Below are positions 53,719 through 62,228 of a stretch of DNA of 64,000 nt, piece after piece; the first letter of the stretch is position 1, and each line of letters opens with the position of its first letter. Both the position numbers and the translations under genes were made by a program. This DNA comes from Lysinibacillus pinottii (lineage in GTDB: Bacteria > Bacillota > Bacilli > Bacillales_A > Planococcaceae), in NCBI RefSeq assembly GCF_024753545.1, contig NZ_JANTOO010000020.1, positions 496,001 through 560,000 of the forward strand, written 5' to 3'. Under the pieces are notes generated by a model. The model ran no database searches. It had not been told where the DNA came from and saw nothing but the letters and a program-made list of their open reading frames with translations.

Positions 53719-54897
53719 TCAATCCTTTTCAAAGGCAAGAATCCCTAAGCAAAAAGTTTTCTCTACTTCCCCTTCCTCATTCAACCAAACAATATCTGCG
53801 TCTTTTCCTAGTGCAATAGACCCTTTACGATTGTCCATGCCTAAATGCTCTGCTTGATTTAAGGAAACAACACGTAATTGCTCAGCAAGTGAAAGTGTAA
53901 GCCATTCTTCTATGTTCTTTCTTGCCGCATTCATATTCAATACACTTCCTGCTAAGGAACCTGTTTTACGTTGAATACATTGATTATTCATTACTTCTAC
54001 TTCATTACCACCTAAATGATACATACCATCTGGCATCCCCTTTGCACGCATACCATCTGTAATGACGAGCAAACGATTCAAGCCTGTCAGTTTATAAACC
54101 ATTGGTAGTAAATCTTTATGAACATGTATATTATCTGGAATTATTTCCACATACACATCTTCTGATAAAAGTACTGCTCCAACAACACCTGGATCACGAT
54201 GATGCAGTCCACTCATGCCATTAAATAGGTGTGTTGCATGATTAATACCAGCTTTTAATGCATGTTGTGCTGTATCATAGTCAGCATTAGAGTGACCAAT
54301 AGATGCAATAACCCCTTTACTAGTTAATTCGTGTAGTAATTCAAAACTGCTGTCTTCCTCTGGCGCAAATGTGACAATACGAATCGAATGATGAGACTTA
54401 TTATACAGGTCATTAAATTGTTGCACATTTGGTTTTAAAATATATGCTTCGGATTGTGCCCCTTTTTTTAATTGACTAATAAATGGACCTTCTAAATGAA
54501 TTCCTAACATCTCAGGTACTGCTGTCGGTTGGTTTTTATAATAATAGGCAAGTGCCTCAACAGCAGCTTCAATCTCCGTCATAGAGCCTGTCATCGTTGT
54601 GGCTAAAAAAGCAGTTATTCCCTCACTGGCTAAATACTTTGCAATTCTCGAATAACAAATATAGTCCGCATCCATAAAATCATGGCCTACAGCACCATGT
54701 ATATGGATATCGATCATTCCAGGGATAATATAGCCTCTTTGCTGACAGTCAATTACATTCTCTATTAAAGCGAGGGTAGGGCAATTAGCCATATGATCAA
54801 TTACTGTAATTTTCCCTTCCGACATTACTAGGAATCCGTTATTGATAATTTGATTTTCCATCACGATATTCGCATTAATAATCCATATTTTATTCAT
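53719..54897 (-). CDS. N-acetylhexosamine-6-phosphate deacetylase (NagA/AgaA type)
   Basis: 392 residues of the amidohydrolase fold. Metal and catalytic residues are visible: IDIHIHG (about 64), LEGPFIS (Glu, about 133), IGHSNADYD (about 200), ATHLFNGMSGLHHRDPG (about 222-238) and the base Asp in VITDGMRA (about 280). It removes acetyl from GlcNAc-6-P or GalNAc-6-P; context favours the galacto form (AgaA). Its ATG overlaps the stop of the DUF624 gene. No NagB-type deaminase is in the window; the AgaS-like protein takes that place. Confidence 0.9.
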   Translation of the reverse strand: MNKIWIINANIVMENQIINNGFLVMSEGKITVIDHMANCPTLALIENVIDCQQRGYIIPGMIDIHIHGAVGHDFMDADYICYSRIAKYLASEGITAFLATTMTGSMTEIEAAVEALAYYYKNQPTAVPEMLGIHLEGPFISQLKKGAQSEAYILKPNVQQFNDLYNKSHHSIRIVTFAPEEDSSFELLHELTSKGVIASIGHSNADYDTAQHALKAGINHATHLFNGMSGLHHRDPGVVGAVLLSEDVYVEIIPDNIHVHKDLLPMVYKLTGLNRLLVITDGMRAKGMPDGMYHLGGNEVEVMNNQCIQRKTGSLAGSVLNMNAARKNIEEWLTLSLAEQLRVVSLNQAEHLGMDNRKGSIALGKDADIVWLNEEGEVEKTFCLGILAFEKD

Positions 54898-55562
54898 GAG
54901 GTTATCCCTCTCTCAACAGAGTAATGTGGTAGATTAGTATGTTTCTCTACTTCGCTCTCATTCTTAAATATATGGGATGACATCCACGTTAAAAATAATG
55001 CAGCTAAACTAACACCGAAAAACGGTATTAAGCCAGGCAACCAGCTATACACTTTATAAAGAATTACAAGCCCTACAATATTGCTAATCATTTGTAATGG
55101 ATACGCAATACTAAATATGATTGAAGCAGCAAAGTAGCGTAGTGTTGGCAAATTATAATGGGAGAATAGTTGAAATATATTTACGACAATCATACCGAAA
55201 AGTATACAAATAGAAATAAACGCTGTTAGTAACAGTAGACCTTGTAAGCCATGAAACGTTAAAATGATTTGAAAATTAATCGTTAAAAAGTAGCCAACAC
55301 ACAGTAGAATCATACCTATTTTATTGGATGGAATAAATTCAGCTTTATATGTATTCCAATAGATTTTGACTAATCGTTTTAAATCATCTTCTCCTTGTAG
55401 CCTTTTACGTAAAGTAGTAAACATGGCAACAGTCGCTGGGGCTACTCCAAATAACAACAATCCTAATAAAGCTAAGCCTGTCCATAGTAACTGTAACACC
55501 GCTAACAATGTGATCCACTCTACAAACCAGTATAGTTTACCTTTCCACCCTTCCAATTCCAT
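54894..55562 (-). CDS. DUF624 (YesL-like) membrane protein
   Basis: 222 residues, about five or six membrane segments. YesL/DUF624 proteins travel with LplABC-type carbohydrate importers; their role is unknown, perhaps assembly. The N-terminal KLYWFVEWITLLAVLQLLWT and GVAPATVAMFTTLRK are family-typical. The start is at the ATG at 55562, with GGAGG eight bases upstream; a 37-residue longer frame is not supported. It lies between the binding protein gene and nagA, with a hairpin (55651-55694) before it. Confidence 0.82.
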   Translation of the reverse strand: MELEGWKGKLYWFVEWITLLAVLQLLWTGLALLGLLLFGVAPATVAMFTTLRKRLQGEDDLKRLVKIYWNTYKAEFIPSNKIGMILLCVGYFLTINFQIILTFHGLQGLLLLTAFISICILFGMIVVNIFQLFSHYNLPTLRYFAASIIFSIAYPLQMISNIVGLVILYKVYSWLPGLIPFFGVSLAALFLTWMSSHIFKNESEVEKHTNLPHYSVERGITS

Positions 55563-55650
55563 GTCCATTACCTCCCTACGATAACGCATTCCTAAATATT
55601 TTCTTTTTATACACTCCCTACATCCATCATTGAAGGTCGAACAAGAGAGT

Positions 55651-55694
55651 GTCACATAAGCCCAGTTATGCAAGATAAACTTATAGCCTATGTG
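55651..55694 (-). repeat. Hairpin between binding protein and DUF624 genes
   Basis: GTCACATA and TATGTGAC arms with a partial inner stem. The T run after it is weak, so it may serve mRNA stability and raise expression of the binding protein relative to downstream genes. Confidence 0.45.
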
Positions 55695-55733
55695 ACCTTT
55701 TCTTGTTAAGTTTGAGGGAGAATCTGAACCTCC

Positions 55734-57350
55734 TTATTTAGAACGGTCATATGCCCCTTGTGCCACTTCCATATAGTCCTGCAAGCCCATCTTCTCTATT
55801 GTTTTCTTATAGTCATTCCATTTATCGAAGCTTTCTTTTCCTGTAATAAAGCTTGCTGTCATTTCATTTACATAGGTTTGTATGTCTGTTAAAACAGCGG
55901 ACACTCGATCATTTTCTTCCACAGTGTAATTTAACCCTGGAATAATTTCATCATCTTTCAAAGCATATGGCATAACTTGCTTAGCATTGTTAAGAGAATT
56001 TTCCTTAGCCTCTGCACCTTGGAAATACTTTTGCGTAACAATCCCAGGGTAATAACCACCTGGCCATGTTAGATAATCACTTATTGCTTGGTCTAAGTTT
56101 TTGCCATCTGGATTATTCGTAATACTGTCGATATATTGAATAGTTCCATCCTCATTTTCTTCGTAAGTGACACCTTCAAAGCCCATAAAGAACATTTTAG
56201 CCCCTTCATCACCATATAAATGATCAATCCAACGAACCATTGCTTCAGGATTTTTCGCTTTATCTGTTACGACAAACATTCCTAGATTCCCAAGACCATT
56301 AGTCATTGCAGTATATTGTCGATCCCCATTAGGTCCTTCTAAAACTTGGGCACCCGTATAACCATCTAGTTTAAATAACTCTTTAGGGTCTACTTCACTA
56401 AGCATACCAAACGTTCCTTTTGCTGCTTCTGCCGCAAATTTCTGTGGCTCAGTCGTAAACACATCCTTATTAATTAAACCTTCTTTATAAAGCTTATTTA
56501 AATATTCAAGTAATTGTTTATATTCGTCAGTCGTTGGCACGAATCGGAATTCCTCAGTTCCTTCTTTAAAATCTAAATTCAGATTCATCGTTCCTTGCTT
56601 ATTCAAGCCAAACGATCCTCTTAAGTAAGAAATAATTTGTTCAATACCATAACCAGTTCCCCAGCCTTGTTCATCTTGTAAACCATTACCATTTGGATCA
56701 TTCTCTTTAAAAGCTTTTAATACTTTGTATAAATCTTTTGTTGTTTCTGGTGATTGTAAGCCTAGGTTATCAAGCCATGTTTGGTTAATCCATGGCGCTC
56801 CAACACGAAGTGATGAAAATTTTGGATCGTAAATTGTTGGAAAGCCATAGATATTTCCATCTGCCATTGTCACACCTTGCTTGACAGATGGGTATTCTTC
56901 TAATAGCTTTTTAAAATTTGGTGCATATTGATCGATGTATTCATTCAACGGTAAGAATACACCTTGTTGACCGTACTTGATTAAATCTGTTTTGGAAAAT
57001 GCTGATGCAAAAAATATTTCCTGATAGTTTCCTGAAGCTAAAAGTAAGTTCTTTTTGTCTGCTAATACTTCTGTCTGAACCGTTGTCCAATTCATATGGA
57101 TGTTAGACATTTTCTCGTATTCTTCCCATAACATTAGATGATTCCAATCCTGTGATGCAAAAAACTTTGCTGCAAAACCATCGACTTCAATTTTCTCCTT
57201 TGCAATCGGCATACCCGTCACATTCAAATTATCGATATTATCACTTTTTACTCCACCAGCTTCTTTATTATCCGAACATGCTCCTAATAAACTTGCAGCT
57301 AACATCAGGCTTGTTACAAAACCATAAACATGCTTTTTTTTCATTTTCAC
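55734..57350 (-). CDS. Carbohydrate ABC substrate-binding lipoprotein (LplA/YtcQ type)
   Basis: 538 residues. The lipobox is LLGACSDNKEAG (Cys about 25). Long LplA-type binding proteins have an early PIAKEKIEVDGFAAKF segment and a middle GNIYGFPTIYDPKFSSLRVG; both are present. It captures a sugar or oligosaccharide outside the cell for the two permeases upstream. The start is the GTG at 57350 with GGGGC about 8 bases upstream. The sugar is inferred from the catabolic genes, probably GalNAc or a glycan containing it. Confidence 0.9.
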   Translation of the reverse strand: MKMKKKHVYGFVTSLMLAASLLGACSDNKEAGGVKSDNIDNLNVTGMPIAKEKIEVDGFAAKFFASQDWNHLMLWEEYEKMSNIHMNWTTVQTEVLADKKNLLLASGNYQEIFFASAFSKTDLIKYGQQGVFLPLNEYIDQYAPNFKKLLEEYPSVKQGVTMADGNIYGFPTIYDPKFSSLRVGAPWINQTWLDNLGLQSPETTKDLYKVLKAFKENDPNGNGLQDEQGWGTGYGIEQIISYLRGSFGLNKQGTMNLNLDFKEGTEEFRFVPTTDEYKQLLEYLNKLYKEGLINKDVFTTEPQKFAAEAAKGTFGMLSEVDPKELFKLDGYTGAQVLEGPNGDRQYTAMTNGLGNLGMFVVTDKAKNPEAMVRWIDHLYGDEGAKMFFMGFEGVTYEENEDGTIQYIDSITNNPDGKNLDQAISDYLTWPGGYYPGIVTQKYFQGAEAKENSLNNAKQVMPYALKDDEIIPGLNYTVEENDRVSAVLTDIQTYVNEMTASFITGKESFDKWNDYKKTIEKMGLQDYMEVAQGAYDRSK

Positions 57351-57369
57351 TTAAAATCGCCCCTGTTCT

Positions 57370-58248
57370 TTAACCTTTTAATGAACCAATCATGACACCT
57401 TTTACAAAATATCTTTGTAAGAATGGATAAAGCATTAACATTGGTAGGTTAGCAACGATTAAAACTGCGTATTTTAACCCTTCAACGCTAAGTTTTTGAG
57501 CTAAAAAGCTTTCTGACGTCGCTTTAATCATATCGTCAGCTTGTCCTTGAATTAATATTTGCCTCAGAATAAGTTGTAATGGAAACTTATCTTGGTCTTG
57601 CAAGTAAATCAATGCCTGGAAATAAGAGTTCCAATGTCCTACAGCGTAAAATAAAACCATGACTGCCATAACAGGTAATGATAATGGAAGTACGATACTC
57701 CATAAAATACGGAAGTTCCCTGCACCATCAATCATGGCCGATTCCTCTAATTCATATGGAATGGATTGAAAAAATGTCCGCATAATAATGATGTTCCATA
57801 CAGCTACTGCATTCGGAATAATCATGACCCAAAATGTATTTATCATGCCCAAATCACGGATTAATAGATAGGTAGGAATTAATCCCCCACTGAAAAACAT
57901 GGTGAATACCATAAATGCCATAATAAAGCCCTTTCCTTTCAAATGTCTACGAGAGAGAGGGTAGGCTGCACAAATGGTCATCACGATATTAAGTAACGTT
58001 CCAAAGAATGTGTATTTCAACGTGTTAATAAATCCATTAATAATATCTGGATTTTGGAATACTTTTTCGTAAGCCTCCACTGTAAATTCCTTTGGCCATA
58101 GCCATAGATCCCCTGAAATGACATACTCAGGATTACTAAGAGAAGCACTCAAAACAAAAATAAGTGGATACAAAACAACAACTGCTACAATGGCTAAAAA
58201 AATATAATTAAAGATAGTAAACGCACGATCGCCCTTTGATTCTTTCAT
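57370..58248 (-). CDS. Carbohydrate ABC permease, LplC type
   Basis: 292 residues, six membrane segments. The EAA loop reads ELEESAMIDGAGNFRILWSIVLPL, and the C-terminal FVKGVMIGSLKG ends the family. It is one of the two channel subunits. The start is at the ATG at 58248, with AAAGGAG upstream. No ATPase gene is in the operon, so MsmX (47688) is the likely partner. Confidence 0.93.
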   Translation of the reverse strand: MKESKGDRAFTIFNYIFLAIVAVVVLYPLIFVLSASLSNPEYVISGDLWLWPKEFTVEAYEKVFQNPDIINGFINTLKYTFFGTLLNIVMTICAAYPLSRRHLKGKGFIMAFMVFTMFFSGGLIPTYLLIRDLGMINTFWVMIIPNAVAVWNIIIMRTFFQSIPYELEESAMIDGAGNFRILWSIVLPLSLPVMAVMVLFYAVGHWNSYFQALIYLQDQDKFPLQLILRQILIQGQADDMIKATSESFLAQKLSVEGLKYAVLIVANLPMLMLYPFLQRYFVKGVMIGSLKG

Positions 58249-58261
58249 GTCAATCTCTCCT

Positions 58262-59254
58262 TTACCATAAACTTGTATCACTCACTTTTTTAGCTATTCT
58301 ATTAACCATAATAAGGAGGATAAAATTAATGATAGAGTTGAATAAACCAACTGCTGCCGAAAAGCTATATTGTGCCTCTAAAATTCCGCTACGATAAACA
58401 AAAGTGGATATAACATCTGATGCCGACATATTTAAATCATTTTGCATTAAAAATACTTTTTCAAATCCAATGGCCATGACAGATCCTACATTTAAGATAA
58501 ATAAAATGATAATCGTCGGCAAAATCGCAGGAATATTGATATGAATAATCCTTTGAAATTTTGATGCTCCGTCTATCATTGCTGCCTCATGCTGTGCTGG
58601 ATCTACGGCAGCCAAAGCTGCAATATAGATGATGGAACTCCATCCCATCGTTTGCCAAACATCAGACAGTACATATATGGATTTAAACCATGTAGGTTCT
58701 GAAATAAAATCTACGGGTGTACCCCCAAACAACATAATCATTTGGTTAATCATCCCATCCGATTTTAAGAATAGTAATAGCATCCCAACAACTACTACTG
58801 TGGATAAAAAATGTGGGGCATAAATGACTGTCTGTACAAATTTTTTAAAACGAAGACTCTTCACTTCATTTAGTAGCAAGGCGATAATGATGGGTATTGG
58901 AAAAGAAATAAGTAGCGTAAATACGCCAATCCCAATTGTGTTTCTGATTAAACGCCAAAAATAGTAGCTATCAAAAAAGCGTTCAAAATGCTTTAATCCT
59001 ACCCACGGACTCCCCATAATTCCCTTAGTAGCAATAAAATCTTTAAAGGCAATTTGCAAACCATATAGTGGGTAATAATGGAAAACTAGAAAGTAAAGGA
59101 TAACAGGGGCTAGTAATAAATAGAGCTCCCAATTTTTTTTGATAGATTTTTTCCACTCAACCAGGTGATTTTTCTTTACCTTTGATTGCTTTTTGAAAAA
59201 ACGTTTTGTTTTAAATGGCTTTTCCTCAACAGTTGTTTTATCTAAAAGCGTCAT
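58262..59254 (-). CDS. Carbohydrate ABC permease, LplB type
   Basis: 330 residues. A basic N-terminal tail is followed by six membrane segments, HYYPLYGLQIAFKDF and the EAA loop AALAAVDPAQHEAAMIDGASKF. It pairs with the LplC-type permease. GGGGG lies before the ATG, and it follows the Gfo/Idh/MocA gene by 18 bases. The order oxidoreductase-LplB-LplC-binding protein is common in such importer operons. Confidence 0.93.
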   Translation of the reverse strand: MTLLDKTTVEEKPFKTKRFFKKQSKVKKNHLVEWKKSIKKNWELYLLLAPVILYFLVFHYYPLYGLQIAFKDFIATKGIMGSPWVGLKHFERFFDSYYFWRLIRNTIGIGVFTLLISFPIPIIIALLLNEVKSLRFKKFVQTVIYAPHFLSTVVVVGMLLLFLKSDGMINQMIMLFGGTPVDFISEPTWFKSIYVLSDVWQTMGWSSIIYIAALAAVDPAQHEAAMIDGASKFQRIIHINIPAILPTIIILFILNVGSVMAIGFEKVFLMQNDLNMSASDVISTFVYRSGILEAQYSFSAAVGLFNSIINFILLIMVNRIAKKVSDTSLW

Positions 59255-59272
59255 GACTACACCCCCTATTTA

Positions 59273-60424
59273 TCAATGTTGCAGAATGGTAGATTCCTTC
59301 TGAATCTCAATAACCTTACCTCCGCTACGAATGGATTCTGTAGCCGCGCAACCCACTGCTACACTCATTCGTCCGGCAAATGGCGTTGTTAAAGGTTTCT
59401 TATCGTAGAGGATGAGTTCTACAAAATCTTGGGCAATTTTTGGATCAGCACCACCATGGCTTCCTTCCTCAGGCTTCATTTCGTAAACAACATTACTTAG
59501 TTCCTCCCAAGAATTTGATTTTCGTGTTTTTAAATAAATTTTATTATTGATATCATCATTTTCAATACGCCCCTTCGTACCAATAAATGTATAATTCCGC
59601 GAATAATCTGGTGTGAAGTGACATTGTAAATAAGAAGCCTTTATGCCACCTTCTAATTCCATCATGACCATATTATTATCCTCCACATCAATTTCTTCAC
59701 GGAACGCACATTCTGTAAATGTATGGGCAACATATTCTGGACAAGTTTTTTTCTGATCGCAGGTAGGACATGTTAATGTATTTGGCTGATTTCCACCATA
59801 ATAATCTAAGCTACCAAACGCAGATACTTTCTGCGTATATTTCCCTGAAATCCAATGAATGACATCTAAATCATGTGAGCCTTTTTGAAGTAGTAAAGAG
59901 GTTGTATTTTTTGAATTACCATGCCAATCGTGGTAGTAGAAATAACCACCGAATCCAACAAAATGTCGCACCCATATTGCCTTTAGTTCTCCAATGGCAC
60001 CTGAATCAATTAGGCCTTTCATCGTTTGATACATACTCATATAGCGCATATTAAAGCCCACCATGAGATGCTTTCCTGATTTTTCCCATGCATCTAATAT
60101 TCGATCGCAACCTTCTACCGTTATGGCTAATGGTTTTTCCGCATACACATGCTTACCCGCTTTTAAACAAGTAATAATATGTTCCTCATGTAAATAATCT
60201 GGCGATAAAACCGCAATTGCATCGATGTCATCTCTTGTTAATAACTCTTTATAGTCCTTTGTTAAAAATAAAGGTGTATCAAATTTCTCCTGAAATTTTT
60301 CTAAACGTTCTTGAGAAATATCGGCTAACGCTACTATTTCTGATTCCCCGGTAGGCTTATGCCAGTATTGTGCCAAGCCCCCTCTTAAACCAGCTCCAAT
60401 AACACCTATTCTTATTTTTTTCAT
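59273..60424 (-). CDS. Gfo/Idh/MocA-family NAD(P)-dependent oxidoreductase
   Basis: 383 residues. The Rossmann motif is IGVIGAGLRGGLA, the family Lys is in HVYAEKPLAI, and the active-site His-Asp is in QKGSHDLDVIHWISG. A cysteine cluster CPTCDQKKTCPEYVAHTFTEC (about 219-239 in pieces) may bind zinc and marks a less common branch. It heads the amino-sugar operon. It could oxidise or epimerise the imported sugar, or act as an NAD-dependent glycosidase, as family GH109 alpha-N-acetylgalactosaminidases do; the last is speculative but fits the context. Confidence 0.88.
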   Translation of the reverse strand: MKKIRIGVIGAGLRGGLAQYWHKPTGESEIVALADISQERLEKFQEKFDTPLFLTKDYKELLTRDDIDAIAVLSPDYLHEEHIITCLKAGKHVYAEKPLAITVEGCDRILDAWEKSGKHLMVGFNMRYMSMYQTMKGLIDSGAIGELKAIWVRHFVGFGGYFYYHDWHGNSKNTTSLLLQKGSHDLDVIHWISGKYTQKVSAFGSLDYYGGNQPNTLTCPTCDQKKTCPEYVAHTFTECAFREEIDVEDNNMVMMELEGGIKASYLQCHFTPDYSRNYTFIGTKGRIENDDINNKIYLKTRKSNSWEELSNVVYEMKPEEGSHGGADPKIAQDFVELILYDKKPLTTPFAGRMSVAVGCAATESIRSGGKVIEIQKESTILQH

Positions 60425-60789
60425 TTTTTTCCCCCTCGTTTCATCCTTATGGCCCTGTATTCATAAACGTAAATAACCTCAATTATCCATAACAACACAA
60501 CTACACGTCAACACGTTGTAGGTACAAGTTAATATATAATGAATATTCAAAAAATTTAACTGGGATAAATATATAATTCCTATACTTAGTATGTCAATAC
60601 TTAAATGATGGTTGCTTGTATGCATCAAATGCTATTCACATGAGTTGACTCATCCTAAAATTTAGAAAATATAACGCTTCCTTAAAAGCTCAATCTACTA
60701 CTCTTTTCATTTAAATTTTTTTCGGATATACCAAGTTCTTCAACAGTACGCTAGCTATTTTAGACTCAATCACCCATGTTGATCAAAAA
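60425..60789. other. Leader and intergenic region upstream of the amino-sugar operon
   Basis: 365 bases without a gene. It holds the candidate operon promoter at 60482-60511 and otherwise only AT-rich sequence, with no credible reading frame. Confidence 0.5.
60482..60511 (-). promoter_or_regulatory. Candidate promoter of the amino-sugar operon
   Basis: Minus-strand TTGACG (60511-60506) and GATAAT (60487-60482) with an 18-base spacer, about 60 bases before the first gene. ACAAC/GTTGT half-sites flank the -35. No copy of the 52873 dyad was found here. Confidence 0.5.
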
Positions 60790-60828
60790 AAATATCTGAG
60801 CACAGGGGTTACCTGACTCAGATATTTT
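60790..60828 (-). terminator. Intrinsic terminator of the thermonuclease gene
   Basis: AAATATCTGAG and CTCAGATATTT form an 11-bp stem, with eight T on the minus strand. Confidence 0.9.
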
Positions 60829-60850
60829 ATAGGAGCAGAAATACTTGATT

Positions 60851-61666
60851 TTATTGCTTAGCTGGAATAAACCCAGCGGCTTCTGCTTCTTCTTCAGTGC
60901 AGAACATCTCCTCAGCTACTGTATTATCATAGTCCCGTTGCCCTGGCATATGATAAATTTTGTTACCTTTGGAATTAATATTTCCTTTGATTTCGCACCT
61001 GTCCTTCTTGTTATTGGTATTCGATTTATCCTCAGCTATGTTAGACTGGTTTCCTTCTTTTATGGCAGCATCGTATACATCTTTATCGTATCCACGATTT
61101 GTTACATAGTCTTCAACTGACCATATCCCAATAGCTGATTGTTGTGCAATTTTTTGAATCGATTTAAACCAATCTACATGCTTAGTATTTGGATTATATA
61201 TATATGCTACACGTGCTAATCCATTTTTTAACAACTGCTCCTGAACACTTATACCTTCTTTGGTATAAATATAGGCAAGTAGTCTTTTATATTTATCACG
61301 ATAAGAAACGTCAAACTCTAAATAGACTGTATCTTGACCAGCTAATAGTTGTTTAGTAAATTCTTTAGCTTCTGGTCCGTATGGTTGCTCTCCTAGTGTC
61401 TCATGATTAGTTTCCGGGGTATCAACAAGTAAAAAACGAACTTTTTCAGAGCTTCCATTATATTTTATTCGTATTGTGTCGCCGTCAATGACACTTTCTA
61501 GTTCATATTCTTCAAACTGACTTACATCGTGTTTCTCTGCATTTTCTATCGTTGAAGATATTAGATCTTCTATATCGTCAGTCTTAATGATATTCGTACT
61601 AGTTTCTTCTGTGCATGCATTCAAAACCAATGTAGAAATGAATAAAGCAAAAATAATTTTCTTCAA
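60851..61666 (-). CDS. Secreted thermonuclease-family lipoprotein
   Basis: 271 residues. The lipobox LVLNAC gives lipidation at about Cys18. The SNase domain (about 52-185) shows VIDGDTIRIKY, RFLLVDTPE (catalytic Arg and Asp) and the second Asp/Glu/Arg set around YGPEAKEFTKQLL and YRDKYKRLLAYIY. The C-terminal 50 residues (CEIKGNINSKGNKIYHMPG to the end) form a small Cys-paired domain seen in other secreted nucleases. It degrades extracellular DNA/RNA at the membrane surface. The start is a TTG with a weak ribosome site. Confidence 0.9.
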   Translation of the reverse strand: MKKIIFALFISTLVLNACTEETSTNIIKTDDIEDLISSTIENAEKHDVSQFEEYELESVIDGDTIRIKYNGSSEKVRFLLVDTPETNHETLGEQPYGPEAKEFTKQLLAGQDTVYLEFDVSYRDKYKRLLAYIYTKEGISVQEQLLKNGLARVAYIYNPNTKHVDWFKSIQKIAQQSAIGIWSVEDYVTNRGYDKDVYDAAIKEGNQSNIAEDKSNTNNKKDRCEIKGNINSKGNKIYHMPGQRDYDNTVAEEMFCTEEEAEAAGFIPAKQ

Positions 61667-61784
61667 ATTTACACGCTACTTTCTAATTAATATCCCCTAT
61701 TAAAATTAAAAAATCTCCTCCGTTAACTAATTTTCCTATAAATAGCTTCCTTCCTACCTTTTATAATACTCCTGTATTGAAATT

Positions 61785-61820
61785 AAAAGCCTTCAGTCAT
61801 TGTAACAACTGAAGACTTTT
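61785..61820 (-). terminator. Terminator of the 26-residue peptide gene
   Basis: AAAAG-CTTCAGT pairs with ACTGAAG-CTTTT with one mismatched position, with T runs on both strands, about 10 bases after the small ORF stop. Confidence 0.7.
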
Positions 61821-61830
61821 ATACATATAT

Positions 61831-61911
61831 TTATTTAAATATTAAATATAAAACAACAGCCAAAATAATTGTTCCACTAGTTATTAGCGTTTTAATATCT
61901 GATTGTTTCAC
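61831..61911 (-). CDS. Predicted 26-residue membrane peptide
   Basis: A GTG start with GGGAG six bases upstream encodes MKQSDIKTLITSGTIILA and VVLYLIFK, a single hydrophobic helix with basic ends. A terminator follows immediately. The framing by ribosome site and terminator suggests a genuine small gene. It resembles the 27-residue peptide at 17045 in size and design only. A type I toxin or small membrane regulator is possible but unproven. Confidence 0.5.
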   Translation of the reverse strand: MKQSDIKTLITSGTIILAVVLYLIFK

Positions 61912-62228
61912 TTTTATCTCCCTCAGCTATTTATTTACACTAATAATAACATGTCCTAGCCCTTTTTATATAGATTCAAAATTATTCTAAATCAAAAAGA
62001 TTATGTACAGTCACTACATAATCCCCTTGTAACAAATATATATTTTTCTATAATTCTTTGAATGTATTAAAGAATTTCCATTATATGCAACTACATTTTA
62101 TTTATGCAAATAAATATGTACATGTAATGTAGATATTCCATCCTATGCTTTAATATAGTTTAATTAAAGGTTGTTCATTTCAGTAGAAACCTGCTACCTG
62201 TCTCTATTGTCCTATAATATGACAGCCA
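61912..62228. other. Intergenic region of 317 bp
   Basis: Very AT-rich, with no credible reading frame. It should contain the promoter of the 26-residue peptide. No clear terminator for the double ATPase was found after its stop at 62229. Confidence 0.4.

Noticed and set aside
53710..53723. Palindrome ATTGATATATCAAT between nagA and the regulator gene
   Set aside because: It overlaps the nagA stop, is made of simple AT-rich sequence and has no related copy at a promoter here; an operator is not supported.
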